A stretch of DNA of 64,000 nt, taken from Streptomyces coeruleorubidus. GTDB lineage: Bacteria > Actinomycetota > Actinomycetes > Streptomycetales > Streptomycetaceae. The stretch spans positions 6,820,001 through 6,884,000 of the forward strand of contig NZ_CP118527.1 in NCBI RefSeq assembly GCF_028885415.1, written 5' to 3'. The notes under the pieces are model-generated. The model saw nothing but the letters and a program-made list of their open reading frames with translations. It was not told the origin of the DNA and did no database searches. Both the position numbers and the translations under genes were made by a program. How positions within the stretch are numbered: position 1 is the first letter of the stretch; each line of letters begins with the position of its first letter. This document shows positions 8,711-18,874 of this stretch, piece by piece.

Positions 8711-10138
8711 TCAGCCCTTGGCGCCGCCCAGGTGGTGGACGCGCACCATGTTGGTGGTGCCGGGGACGCCGGGGGGCGAGCCGGCCGTGATGACCACGAT
8801 GTCGCCCTCGTTGAAGCGGTTCAGCTTCACCATCTCCTGGTCCACCAGGTCGACCATCTCGTCCGTGCTGTTCACGAACGGCACGACGTGCGGCTCCACG
8901 CCCCAGCTGAGGGCGAGCTGGTTGCGGGTGGACTCGTCGGTGGTGAACGCGATGATCGGCTGGACCGCGCGGTAGCGGCACAGCCGGCGGGCGGTGTCGC
9001 CGGACTGGGTGAAGGCCACCAGGCCCCGGCCGCCGAGGAAGTCGGCGATCTCGCACGCGGCCCGGGCCACCGAACCGCCCTGCGTGCGCGGCTTCTTGCC
9101 CGGGACCAGCGGCTGCAGGCCCTTGGACATCAGCTCCTGCTCGGCCGCGGTGACGATCTTCGACATCGTCTTCACGGTCTCGATCGGGTAGGCGCCCACG
9201 CTCGACTCGGCGGACAGCATGACCGCGTCGGCCCCGTCCAGGATCGCGTTGGCCACGTCGGAGGCCTCGGCGCGCGTCGGGCGGGAGTTGGTGATCATCG
9301 ACTCCATCATCTGGGTCGCCACGATCACCGGCTTGGCGTTGCGCCGGCACAGCTCGATCAGGCGCTTCTGCACCATGGGGACCTTCTCGAGCGGGTACTC
9401 GACGGCGAGGTCACCGCGGGCGACCATCACACCGTCGAACGCCATCACGACGTCCTCCATGTTCTGCACCGCCTGCGGCTTCTCCACCTTGGCGATGACC
9501 GGGACGCGGCGGCCCTCCTCGTCCATCACGCGGTGCACGTCCTGGACGTCCTTGGCGTCCCGGACGAAGGAGAGTGCGACCAGGTCGCAGCCCATGCGGA
9601 GGGCGAAGCGGAGGTCCTCGATGTCCTTCTCGCTCAGCGCGGGCACGTTGACGGCCGCGCCGGGCAGGTTGATGCCCTTGTGGTCGGAGATGACGCCGCC
9701 CTCGATGACGATCGTCTTCACCCGGTGGCCCTCGACCTCGGTGACCTTCAGCTCGACGTTGCCGTCGTTGATGAGGACCTGGTCGCCCTTGGTCACGTCG
9801 CCGGGCAGGCCCTTGTAGGTCGTCCCGCAGATCGTCTTGTCGCCCGGGACGTCCTCGGTGGTGATGGTGAACTCGTCACCGCGGACCAGCTCCACGGGAC
9901 CCTCGGCGAAGGTCTCCAGACGGATCTTGGGGCCCTGGAGGTCCGCGAGGACCCCGATGGCCCGGCCGGTCTCCTTGGCGGCGGCACGGACCCGGTCGTA
10001 CCGGCCCTGGTGCTCGGCGTGCGTGCCGTGGCTGAAGTTGAAGCGGGCCACGTTCATGCCGGCCTCGATCAGCGCGACAAGCTGCTCGTGGGAGTCGACC
10101 GCGGGGCCGAGAGTACAGACGATTTTCGAACGGCGCAT
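8711..10138 (-). CDS. pyk: Pyruvate kinase
   Basis: A 475-residue protein, the usual bacterial length. It converts phosphoenolpyruvate and ADP to pyruvate and ATP. The N-terminus MRRSKIVCTLGPAVDS and the NFSHGTH motif are diagnostic. The catalytic segment VPVIAKVEKPQAVQNM contains the active-site Lys, and MVARGDLAVEYP is the metal and substrate loop. The ATQMMESMI motif and a C-terminal allosteric domain (FTQSGDTARRLCRYR) are present. The ATG at 10138 is the only sensible start. It lies upstream of ackA on the other side of a 74-bp gap that contains a palindrome. S. coelicolor has two pyruvate kinases; this matches the one next to ackA-pta. Confidence 0.97.
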   Translation of the reverse strand: MRRSKIVCTLGPAVDSHEQLVALIEAGMNVARFNFSHGTHAEHQGRYDRVRAAAKETGRAIGVLADLQGPKIRLETFAEGPVELVRGDEFTITTEDVPGDKTICGTTYKGLPGDVTKGDQVLINDGNVELKVTEVEGHRVKTIVIEGGVISDHKGINLPGAAVNVPALSEKDIEDLRFALRMGCDLVALSFVRDAKDVQDVHRVMDEEGRRVPVIAKVEKPQAVQNMEDVVMAFDGVMVARGDLAVEYPLEKVPMVQKRLIELCRRNAKPVIVATQMMESMITNSRPTRAEASDVANAILDGADAVMLSAESSVGAYPIETVKTMSKIVTAAEQELMSKGLQPLVPGKKPRTQGGSVARAACEIADFLGGRGLVAFTQSGDTARRLCRYRAVQPIIAFTTDESTRNQLALSWGVEPHVVPFVNSTDEMVDLVDQEMVKLNRFNEGDIVVITAGSPPGVPGTTNMVRVHHLGGAKG

Positions 10139-10167
10139 GGGGGCGATCCTATCGGTTTGTTTCGCAA

Positions 10168-10179
10168 CGGAATATTCCG
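10168..10179. promoter_or_regulatory. 12-bp perfect palindrome between pyk and ackA
   Basis: CGGAATATTCCG, an AT-centred palindrome in a 74-bp gap that is otherwise unusually AT-rich for this chromosome. It lies 30 bp upstream of the pyk start, where a promoter or operator would sit. The binding protein is unknown. Confidence 0.4.
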
Positions 10180-10212
10180 TCTGGCGGAAAATACAAAAGG
10201 GCGGGATGCCGC

Positions 10213-11423
<1,211 letters not shown>

Positions 11424-11427
<4 letters not shown>

Positions 11428-13526
11428 TGGGCGGTTGCCTTCTCGCTCGGGGACGGGGCGGGGGACTGGGCCTGGATCGCCGTGATGGCGACCGTGTTGA
11501 CGATGTCCTGGACGAGGGCGCCCCGGGACAGGTCGTTGACCGGCTTGCGCAGACCCTGGAGCACCGGGCCGACGGCGATCGCGCCGGCCGAGCGCTGCAC
11601 GGCCTTGTAGGTGTTGTTGCCGGTGTTCAGGTCGGGGAAGATCAGCACGCTCGCCTGCCCCGCGACCTCGGAGCCGGGCAGCTTGGTCGCCGCGACCGAC
11701 GGCTCCACGGCGGCGTCGTACTGGATCGGGCCCTCGATCCTCAGGTCGGGCCGGCGGGTGCGGACGATCTCGGTGGCCTCGCGCACCTTGTCGACGTCGG
11801 CGCCGGAGCCGGACGTACCCGTGGAGTACGACAGCATGGCGATCCGCGGCTCCACGCCGAACTGCCCGGCCGTGCTCGCCGACTGGATGGCGATGTCGGC
11901 GAGCTGCTCGGCGTTCGGGTCCGGGTTGACCGCGCAGTCGCCGTAGACGAGGACCTTGTCGGCCAGGCACATGAAGAACACCGACGAGACGATGTCGGCG
12001 TCCGGCTTGGTCTTGATGATCTCGAAGGCCGGGCGGATGGTCGCGGCCGTGGAGTGCACCGAGCCCGACACCATGCCGTCGGCGAGGCCCTCCTGCACCA
12101 TCAGCGTGCCGAAGTAGTTCACGTCGGAGACCACGTCGTACGCCAGCTCCACGGTGACGCCCCGGTGGGCGCGCAGGGCCGCGTACTTCTCGGCGAAGGC
12201 GTCGCGCAGGTCGGAGGTGGCCGGGTCGATCAGCTGGGACTCGCCGAGGTCGATGCCGAGGTCGGCGGCCTTCTTGCGGATCTGGTCGACGGGGCCGAGC
12301 AGGGTCAGCTCGCACACGCCCCGGCGCAGCAGCACCTCGGCGGCGTGCAGCACCCGCTCCTCGGTGCCCTCGGGCAGCACCACGCGGCGCAGGTCGGAGC
12401 GGGCCTGCTCCAGCAGCTTGTGCTCGAACATCATCGGCGTGACGCGGTCGCTGCTCGGGGCGGAGACGCGGCGGGCGAGACCGGCGGTGTCGGCGTAGCG
12501 CTCGAACAGGCCGAGTGCCCGCTCCGCCTTGCGCGGGGTGGCCGCGTTGAGCTTGCCCTCCAGCGAGAACAGCTGCTCGGCGGTGGGGAAGCTGGTGCCG
12601 GCCACCGACAGCACCGGGGTGCCGGGCGCGAGCCGGTCGGCGAGCGTGAGGATGTCGTCGCCGGGCACCTCGTCCAGGGTGAGCAGCACGCCCGCTATCG
12701 GCGGGGTGCCGGCGCTGTGCGCGGCGAGCGCGCCGACGACCAGGTCGGCCCGGTCGCCCGGGGTGACGACGAGGCAGCCCGGGGTCAGGGCGCCCAGGAA
12801 GTTCGGCAGCATCGCGCCGCCGAAGACGAAGCCGAGCACGTCCCGGGCCAGTCCCGAGTCGTCGCCCAGCACCACCTTGGCGCCGAGGGTGTGGCCGATC
12901 TGCGAGACCGTCGGGGCGGACAGCGCGGGCTCGTCGGGCAGGACGTAACAGGGCACGGGGAGCCGGGAGTCGAGCTGGCCGGCGATCTCCTCGCGGTCCT
13001 CGCGGGCCACCCGGTTGGTGACCATGGCCAGGACGTCGCAGCCCAGCGTGTCGTAGGCCCGGTAGGCGTTGCGCGTCTCGGCGAGCACCGACTCGACGGT
13101 CTGCTTGCGGCCGCCCACGACCGGGATCACGGACGCGCCGAACTCGTTCGCCAGCCGGGCGTTGAGCGACAGCTCGTCCGGGAGCTGGGTGCCGGCGTAG
13201 TCGGTGCCGAGGACCAGGACCACGTCGAAGTCGCGGGCGACCAGGTGGAAGCGGTCGACGAGCGTGGACACCAGCTCGTCCGTGCCGGCCTCGGCCTGGA
13301 GGGCGGACGCCTCGTGGTAGTCCATGCCGTAGACGGTCGCCGGGTCCTGGGTGAGCCGGTAGCGGGCGCGCAGCAGCTCGAAGAGGCGGTCGGGGCCGTC
13401 ATGGACGAGGGGACGGAAGACGCCCACCCAGTCGACCTGCCGGGTGAGGAGCTCCATGACCCCCAGTTCGACGACCTGGCGGCCGTCGCCGCGGTCGATG
13501 CCGGTCACGTACACGCTGCGGGTCAC
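11424..13526 (-). CDS. pta: Phosphate acetyltransferase, long form
   Basis: A 700-residue protein starting at GTG 13526. It transfers acetyl between CoA and phosphate. This is the long three-part form: an N-terminal P-loop-like domain (about 1-220), a central DRTGG-type domain (about 220-330) and a C-terminal PTA_PTB catalytic domain (about 370-690) with MFEHKLLEQAR, VLPEGTEERVL, YSTGTSGSG and IFPDLNTGNN. The stop overlaps the ackA start by 4 bp. It is divergent from pfkA; the 221-bp gap between them contains a TTGACA hexamer at 13625-13630 on the plus strand without a good -10 box at standard spacing. Confidence 0.96.
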
Positions 13527-13747
13527 GCGCGCTCTCCGTTTCGTCTCGAATGGGGGTACACATCAAGCCAATGGCTATCCAGCCGCGGGCACAAAAATCG
13601 CCCACCGAGGTGAGCAGAACCCTCTTGACAATACCTCCGCCGATAGATATGGCGCCCGTCACCCTCGGGGTGCGGCACCGGGCTGTCGAGCGTGAAACAA
13701 TCGGCAGTGGCTCACCGGTATCAACAGCGAGCAGGAGACACAGCACG

Positions 13748-14773
13748 ATGCGTATCGGAGTTCTCACCGCAGGCGGCGACTGCCCCGGCCTGAACGCCGT
13801 GATCCGGTCGGTCGTGCACCGGGCGGTCGACAACTACGGCGACGAGGTCATCGGCTTCGAGGACGGTTACTCGGGGCTGCTCGACGGCCGGTACCGCACC
13901 CTCGACCTGAACGCGGTCAGCGGCATCCTGGCCCGCGGCGGCACGATCCTGGGGTCGTCCCGGCTGGAGCGCGACCGGCTCCGTGAGGCCTGCGAGAACG
14001 CCTCCGACATGATCCACGAGTTCGGCATCGACGCGCTGATCCCGATCGGCGGCGAGGGCACGCTGACGGCGGCCCGCATGCTGTCCGACGCGGGTCTGCC
14101 GGTGGTCGGCGTCCCGAAGACGATCGACAACGACATCTCCTCCACGGACCGCACCTTCGGTTTCGACACGGCGGTCGGCGTCGCCACCGAGGCGATGGAC
14201 CGTCTGAAGACCACCGCCGAGTCCCACCAGCGGGTGATGGTGGTGGAGGTCATGGGGCGCCACGCCGGCTGGATCGCGCTGGAGTCCGGCATGGCGGCCG
14301 GCGCGCACGGGATCTGTCTGCCGGAGCGTCCGTTCGACCCGGCCGATCTCGTGAAGATGGTCGAGGAGCGCTTCTCCCGCGGCAAGAAGTTCGCGGTCGT
14401 CTGTGTCGCCGAGGGCGCCCACCCCGCCGACGGAACCATGGACTACGGCAAGGGCGCCATAGACAAGTTCGGCCACGAGCGCTTCCAGGGCATCGGCACG
14501 GCACTCGCCCACGAGCTGGAACGACGGCTCGGCAAGGAGGCCAAGCCGGTCATTCTCGGCCACGTCCAGCGCGGCGGCTCACCGACCGCGTACGACCGGG
14601 TGCTCGCCACGCGGTTCGGCTGGCACGCGGTGGAGGCCGCGCACCAGGGGGAGTTCGGCAGGATGACCGCGCTGCGCGGGACGGACATCGTGATGGTGCC
14701 GCTCGCGGAGGCCGTGACCGAGCTGAAGACCGTGCCCAAGGACCGGATGGACGAGGCCGAGTCGGTCTTCTAG
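13748..14773 (+). CDS. pfkA: ATP-dependent 6-phosphofructokinase
   Basis: A 341-residue protein. The ATG at 13748 has AGGAG 10 bp upstream; the open frame extends 66 codons further but without family sequence. It phosphorylates fructose 6-phosphate to fructose 1,6-bisphosphate. GGDCPGLN binds nucleotide, TIDND holds the catalytic Asp (127), and MGRHAGWIA binds substrate. Residue 104 is Gly (GGEGT) and 124 is Lys (PKTIDND). In the actinomycete group, Gly104 marks ATP-dependent enzymes and Asp104 marks pyrophosphate-dependent ones, so ATP use is predicted. It resembles PfkA2 of S. coelicolor, which is next to pta. It ends 8 bp from the convergent regulator gene. Confidence 0.95.
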   Translation: MRIGVLTAGGDCPGLNAVIRSVVHRAVDNYGDEVIGFEDGYSGLLDGRYRTLDLNAVSGILARGGTILGSSRLERDRLREACENASDMIHEFGIDALIPIGGEGTLTAARMLSDAGLPVVGVPKTIDNDISSTDRTFGFDTAVGVATEAMDRLKTTAESHQRVMVVEVMGRHAGWIALESGMAAGAHGICLPERPFDPADLVKMVEERFSRGKKFAVVCVAEGAHPADGTMDYGKGAIDKFGHERFQGIGTALAHELERRLGKEAKPVILGHVQRGGSPTAYDRVLATRFGWHAVEAAHQGEFGRMTALRGTDIVMVPLAEAVTELKTVPKDRMDEAESVF

Positions 14774-14781
14774 GGCGCCCT

Positions 14782-15528
14782 CTACTCGGTGCCGTCCTGG
14801 AGTTTCGCCCAGAAGTGCTCCACGATCCGGGCGAGGAATTCCTGGCCGGTGTCGCCCGCGTCACCGCTGCCGCCGCCCCAGCTCAGCGTGGCGGCCATGT
14901 GCCCCTGGTAGTCCTGGTGCAGGCCTTGGAGGGCGCTCTCCAGGAACTGTCGGTCCAGGGGCACGACCTTGGCCACCGGGCGTACGTAGGCCTGCCAGCG
15001 GGTGGTGACGGCGTTGCGCAGCAGTTCGCCGAGCTTGGCGTCGCGGCCCGTGACGGTGACGAAGTCGGGCAGGCCGAGGCCGAGCAGATCGGCGAGCGCG
15101 GCGGACTGGCGGTCGGTGCCGCGCCAGGTGTCGGTCTCCTCCATCCGTAGATAGGCGTGGAGTTCGTGTCCCACGGCACGGGCCACGTCCTCGGGGGCGA
15201 AGCCGCGGGCGATGCGGTGCTCGCGCAGGGTGCGCGGTCTGCCGATGAGTTCGCCGGGCGCGCACCACAACACGCCTGCGAGCGCGGTGAGTTCGGAGCC
15301 GGAAGGGGACGCGGTCCCGCGTTCCCAGGCCATGACGTGCTCCGGGGTGATGTGGGGGTGCCCGTAGGAGACGCGCATGCCGTGGGCGACGTGCTCGGGT
15401 GCCATGCCGAGAGCTGCGCGCAGGCGGCGGGCGGCGGTGGCGTTGAAGGGCGGGGGCGTCGAGGTGGCGGGCAGGGGGTGGGGGGTGGGCTGGCTCGGGC
15501 GGGCTGAAGGTCGGCGCACGGGCCACAA
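14782..15528 (-). CDS. XRE-like helix-turn-helix DNA-binding protein
   Basis: Up to 248 residues from a weak TTG start; a GTG 9 bp in is equally possible. The N-terminal 30 residues are Pro-rich. Two HTH-like repeats follow: one around residues 32-100 (AARRLRAALGM, ITPEHVMAWERGTASPSGSELTALAGVL) and one around 100-150 (TLREHRIARGFAPEDVARAVG). The C-terminal 100 residues are a separate helical domain ending in a Trp-rich tail. No metabolite-binding motif is recognised. It is the gene after pfkA in related streptomycetes, as far as I recall. Target unknown. Confidence 0.75.
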   Translation of the reverse strand: MWPVRRPSARPSQPTPHPLPATSTPPPFNATAARRLRAALGMAPEHVAHGMRVSYGHPHITPEHVMAWERGTASPSGSELTALAGVLWCAPGELIGRPRTLREHRIARGFAPEDVARAVGHELHAYLRMEETDTWRGTDRQSAALADLLGLGLPDFVTVTGRDAKLGELLRNAVTTRWQAYVRPVAKVVPLDRQFLESALQGLHQDYQGHMAATLSWGGGSGDAGDTGQEFLARIVEHFWAKLQDGTE

Positions 15529-15693
15529 GCTAGGGGTGCGGGGCTGCGGTGACCACGGTCTGTTCGGCCAGGATCACGGATTGTAGGAAGCTACGGCTAC
15601 CGGCGGGTTCGACCGGGGCCGAAGATCGTCTGTCGGCCGGGGCGGGGGTGCGGCGAGGATGGCGCCGGGCCTGGTGAACGCGGGCCCGGAAAG

Positions 15694-16155
15694 GTGGTCG
15701 GTCAGGTGAACGGCAAGCTCAACGGGCATATTCGCGAGCGTCTTCTCGCGACGAACTTCTGGCACCTCGCGACGGTGGGTGCGGACGGAACGCCCCAGGT
15801 GTCGCCCATGTGGGCGGACATCGAAGGGGAGTACGTCATGGTCAACACCTCCATCGGGCGGGTGAAGGAGGAGAATCTGCGGCGCAATCCGTACGTTTCG
15901 CTGTCCCACCACGACCCCGGGAACCCCTATGACCGGGCGGAGATCCGGGGGAAGGTCGTCCGGTTCGTGGAGGGCGAGGAGGCGGAGCGGGCGATGGACC
16001 GGCTCGCGCGCAAGTACCTCGGGGATGACCGGTATCCGTGGCTGCTGCCCGGGGAGCGCCGGGTGATGCTGCTGATCGAGCCGACACGGGTACGGAGGCT
16101 GGAGGGTGTGGAGCCGTTCCGGGCCGGGGTCCTGCCGGACGGGGCGGCCGGCTGA
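15694..16155 (+). CDS. PPOX-class flavin/F420-dependent oxidoreductase
   Basis: A 153-residue protein from GTG 15694; GTG 15706 is an alternative with better spacing from GGAAAGG. The split-barrel pattern is clear: LLATNFWHLATVGADGTPQVSPMWAD at the N-terminus, GEYVMVNTS, VKEENLRRNPYVSLS and a C-terminal LLIEPTRV strand. This is the small single-domain pyridoxamine-oxidase-like family that in actinobacteria binds F420 or FMN. Substrate cannot be told. It stands alone, in the opposite direction to the regulator on its left. Confidence 0.85.
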   Translation: MVGQVNGKLNGHIRERLLATNFWHLATVGADGTPQVSPMWADIEGEYVMVNTSIGRVKEENLRRNPYVSLSHHDPGNPYDRAEIRGKVVRFVEGEEAERAMDRLARKYLGDDRYPWLLPGERRVMLLIEPTRVRRLEGVEPFRAGVLPDGAAG

Positions 16156-16346
16156 GGGACGGTGTGCTGGACCGGCGTCCGTAGGCGGGGCGCTCGCCAT
16201 CCGTCGCCCCCCGCGGCGCGGCGGTTACGCCACTCCGGTCAAGGAGAACCGGCTAGTGCCAGAACCGGCCCAAAGCGTGGCTCCACCGACGCTCTTCGTA
16301 CTTTCGGCCGGTACGCGATGCGCTTCGGCTTTCTAGCCTGAGCAGC

Positions 16347-16892
16347 ATGAATACAGGGGTTCGGCCGGCAAGGTCGGCTGGCAGGGTGTCCGACATCGGG
16401 CTCGGCGTCGTGTTCGCCCTGGGGATCGTCTTCACGACGTTCATGCTCATGGACAGTTGGGGTGGCGGGTCCTGGGTGTTCGGCTCCGCCGTCTCGACCA
16501 TCGTGGGCGGCCTCGCGTTGATGCGCGAGCGGCAGAAGGTACTGACCGCGGTCGCGGGCCTGACCGTGACGGCCGTTGCCGTCGCGGTGTCCCTGATCGC
16601 CGGGGAGGAGCTGCCGCAGGAGCCCGCCCCCATCACGGCGCTGGCCCTGTCGGTGCTCGTTGGCTCCGCGATCAGGACGCTGCCGATGGGACCGGCCGCC
16701 GGGATCGCCGTGGGCGGCGTCGTGGTGACCGGGGTCACCTGGTTCGACGGATGGAGCGGCGTGACGAACCTGGCCACGATGGGGATGGCCGCCGCCCTCG
16801 TGATGGGGCCGGTGTTGCGCGGCCTCGACCGCAACCAACGCCCCAACGTCCCGGCACCGCAGGGGCCCTGGGTTGACCCGCCGCGGTCGTAG
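16347..16892 (+). CDS. Membrane protein, paralogue of the adjacent kinase sensor domain
   Basis: A 181-residue protein with about five hydrophobic segments. It aligns along its length with residues about 55-200 of the downstream histidine kinase: SWGGGSWVFGSA against TWGAASWAPGAA, LALMRERQKVLTAV against LALMRHRERTWTAA, and LVGSAIRTLPM against LTGSAIRALPM. It has no H-box or ATPase. It looks like a duplicated sensor domain without a kinase. It overlaps the next frame by 20 bp if that gene starts at TTG 16873. Function unknown; a partner or leftover of the kinase is inferred. Confidence 0.65.
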   Translation: MNTGVRPARSAGRVSDIGLGVVFALGIVFTTFMLMDSWGGGSWVFGSAVSTIVGGLALMRERQKVLTAVAGLTVTAVAVAVSLIAGEELPQEPAPITALALSVLVGSAIRTLPMGPAAGIAVGGVVVTGVTWFDGWSGVTNLATMGMAAALVMGPVLRGLDRNQRPNVPAPQGPWVDPPRS

Positions 16893-17787
16893 CGTGGCCG
16901 GAGATCCGGCGAATGCGGCAGGCGCCGCCCAGCCCGCCGCAAGGACCTCGGAGCCGTCCGGCACCCCGCCCGAGGCCCCGCCGAACGGCGCGGATCGCGG
17001 GCGAGGATTCGGTAATCTGATCAACGTGATTCCGCAGCGATGGGTCGGGGCCGTCTCCGCCGTCGGGCTCGGTGTCGCGTTTCTCGCGGCGATCGCCATT
17101 CAGTCCTTCGCCCTCGCGCAGACCTGGGGGGCCGCGTCCTGGGCCCCCGGTGCCGCCACCGCCGTGATGGTGTGCGCCCTCGCGCTGATGCGCCATCGGG
17201 AGCGGACCTGGACGGCGGCCGGGGGCCTCGTCGTCACCGCGCTGGCGGTCCTCGTCCCGCTGCTGCCGGGCACCCGGTTTCCCGCCGGGCTCGGACCCGC
17301 CGTCGCCCTGGGCCTGGCCGTGCTCACCGGATCCGCGATCAGGGCGTTGCCGATGGTGAGGGCCGGGGCCATCGCGGGCGCCGGGCTGCTGGTGATCGCC
17401 GTTCAGTTCGCCGTCCGGCCGCCGTCGGCGGTTCCGGCCATCGCCGCCGCGGCCTGGCTGGCCGCCGTCGGGGTCGGGCTGGCGCTGCGCATGTTCGACG
17501 GCCGGGCGAAAGCCGCCGCCGAAGAGGTGCGCCGGGCTGAACGGCTGGAACTCGCCCGGGAATTGCACGACATCGTGGCCCACCACATCACAGGGATGGT
17601 GATCCAGGCGCAGGCCGCCCATATCGTCGTGCGGCGGGCCCCGGAGAAGGTGTCGGACTCGCTGACCGAGATCGAGAGCGCCGGGTCCGAGGCCATGGCC
17701 GCGATGCGCCGTGTCGTCGGGCTGCTGCGCGACACCGACGATGCGGCGCCCGTCTCGCCCGGGCCGGAGCGGCTGAGCACGCTGGCA
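16873..17787 (+). pseudogene. Truncated sensor histidine kinase (HisKA_3 type), ATPase domain lost
   Basis: Start uncertain (TTG 16873, or GTG 17027 at VIPQRWVG). Five or six membrane segments lead to a normal dimerisation and phosphoacceptor region, ARELHDIVAHHITGMVIQAQ, with the phospho-accepting His. About 60 residues later, after GPERLSTLA, family sequence stops. The frame runs on to 18009 through an unrelated stretch that reads better on the other strand as an IS605-like remnant. The HATPase_c domain and the LuxR-type response regulator that normally follows are both missing. It cannot autophosphorylate, so it is called a pseudogene by deletion. Confidence 0.75.
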
Positions 17788-17950
17788 TTTGGCATGCCCT
17801 TATCGTGGAATTCCACGTCCTTCACAGCATCAGCTCAAAGCATGGTTCCCGTTGTCGGCGACCGTACTTTTGGCCGGGCCTGCCTGCGGCCCTGTGCCGG
17901 CAATACCGACCGCACCACAGCTGGGGCAGACTTCCCGCACACCAGTACAC
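17785..17950 (-). mobile_element. Right-end remnant of an IS200/IS605-type (TnpB) element
   Basis: On the minus strand a frame reads VREVCPSCGAVG, then KSTVADNGNHALS and stop. This is half of a zinc ribbon with the short tail expected at a TnpB C-terminus. About 20 bp after the stop there is a perfect 14-bp palindrome CGTGGAATTCCACG (17804-17817), like the subterminal hairpins of IS605 ends. No other part of the element remains. It lies exactly between the truncated kinase and the IclR stop codon. The family call is inference. Confidence 0.5.
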
Positions 17951-18739
17951 CTAGCGCCAGTCGGGTGCGCCCGGCATCGGCGGTAGCCGGGATTCGATCC
18001 TCGCCCTGATGTCCCCCATCACGGAGACGACGCGGGCCTCGTGCTCCGGGTTCAGCCGGGCCACCGGGACCGAGCAGCTGATGGCGTCGACGGCCGGGGT
18101 GCCGTAGCGCAGGGCGAAGCCGAAGCCGGCGATGCCGGGTACCGTCTCCTCGCGGTCGACGGAGTAGCCGCGCTCGCGGACCCTGGCCAGGTCGGCGAGG
18201 AGTGCCGCCCGGTCGGTGTGGGTGTTCTCCGTGAGCGCGGGCAACGGCCATTGGGTGAACGGCAGTTCGTCGTCGGCGCGCTCCGCGAGCAGGGCCTTGC
18301 CGAGCGCGCCGGCGTGGGCCGGGACGCGGCGGCCGACCCGGCTGATGGTGCGCAGATACTCGTGGGACTCCCGGGTGGCGAGGTAGACGACGTCCCGGCC
18401 GTCGAGCCGGGCCAGGTGGATCGTCTCGCCGAGCGTGTCCGACGCCTCGTCGAGGTACGGGCGGACCAGCCGGACATGCCGGTCCCCGTCCAGGTAGCCG
18501 GTGCCGGTGAGCAGCGCGCGGATCCCGATGCCGTAGAGGGAGCCGGTGGCGTCCGTGCGGACCCAGCCGGCGTCGACGAGGGTCTGGAGCAGCTGGTACA
18601 TGCTGCTGCGCGGCACCCCCAGATCCTCCGCGAGCTCGTCGAGGCGCGAGGGCTGCTCGCCCCGCTCGGCGAGCAGTTCCAGCAGCGCGACGGTCCGGGC
18701 CGCCGACTTCACGCCGCGGACACCTCTGCTCTCCTGCAT
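17951..18739 (-). CDS. IclR-family transcriptional regulator
   Basis: A 262-residue protein from ATG 18739 (MQESRGVRGVKSAART). The open frame extends much further upstream as a GC artefact. Residues about 12-65 are the winged helix (TVALLELLAERGEQPSRLDELAEDLGVPRSSMYQLLQTL), and residues 75-255 are the IclR effector domain (HLARLDGRDVVYLATRES, PAHAGALGKALLA, VPGIAGFGFALR). It is divergent from a GntP permease and a glucarate dehydratase, so it most likely senses a sugar acid and controls them from the 135-bp gap. Its 3' end abuts the IS605-like scar, but the domain is complete. Confidence 0.92.
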   Translation of the reverse strand: MQESRGVRGVKSAARTVALLELLAERGEQPSRLDELAEDLGVPRSSMYQLLQTLVDAGWVRTDATGSLYGIGIRALLTGTGYLDGDRHVRLVRPYLDEASDTLGETIHLARLDGRDVVYLATRESHEYLRTISRVGRRVPAHAGALGKALLAERADDELPFTQWPLPALTENTHTDRAALLADLARVRERGYSVDREETVPGIAGFGFALRYGTPAVDAISCSVPVARLNPEHEARVVSVMGDIRARIESRLPPMPGAPDWR

Positions 18740-18781
18740 GGGCTCATCGTAGGTCCGCAGGAATCCGTGATCGCCCGGCCA

Positions 18782-18840
18782 TTGACCCGGCACGTTCACC
18801 CACTTAGCCTCCATCTGCATACGTGGACGCTGTCTGCATA
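18782..18840 (+). promoter_or_regulatory. Promoter and direct-repeat operator of the gntP-gudD operon
   Basis: -35 TTGACC (18782-18787), a 17-bp spacer, and -10 TAGCCT (18805-18810). Two copies of CTGCATA follow at 18815-18821 and 18834-18840, 19 bp apart start to start. They lie just downstream of the promoter, as expected for a repressor site. The likely binder is the divergent IclR protein. Confidence 0.55.
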
Positions 18841-18874
18841 TAGGGATGAGACACCGGTTCAAAGGGGAACTGCC

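Noticed and set aside
13625..13653. TTGACA promoter for pfkA
   Set aside because: The hexamer is good but the sequence 17 bp away (TATGGC) is a poor -10 box, so it is mentioned only as a possibility.
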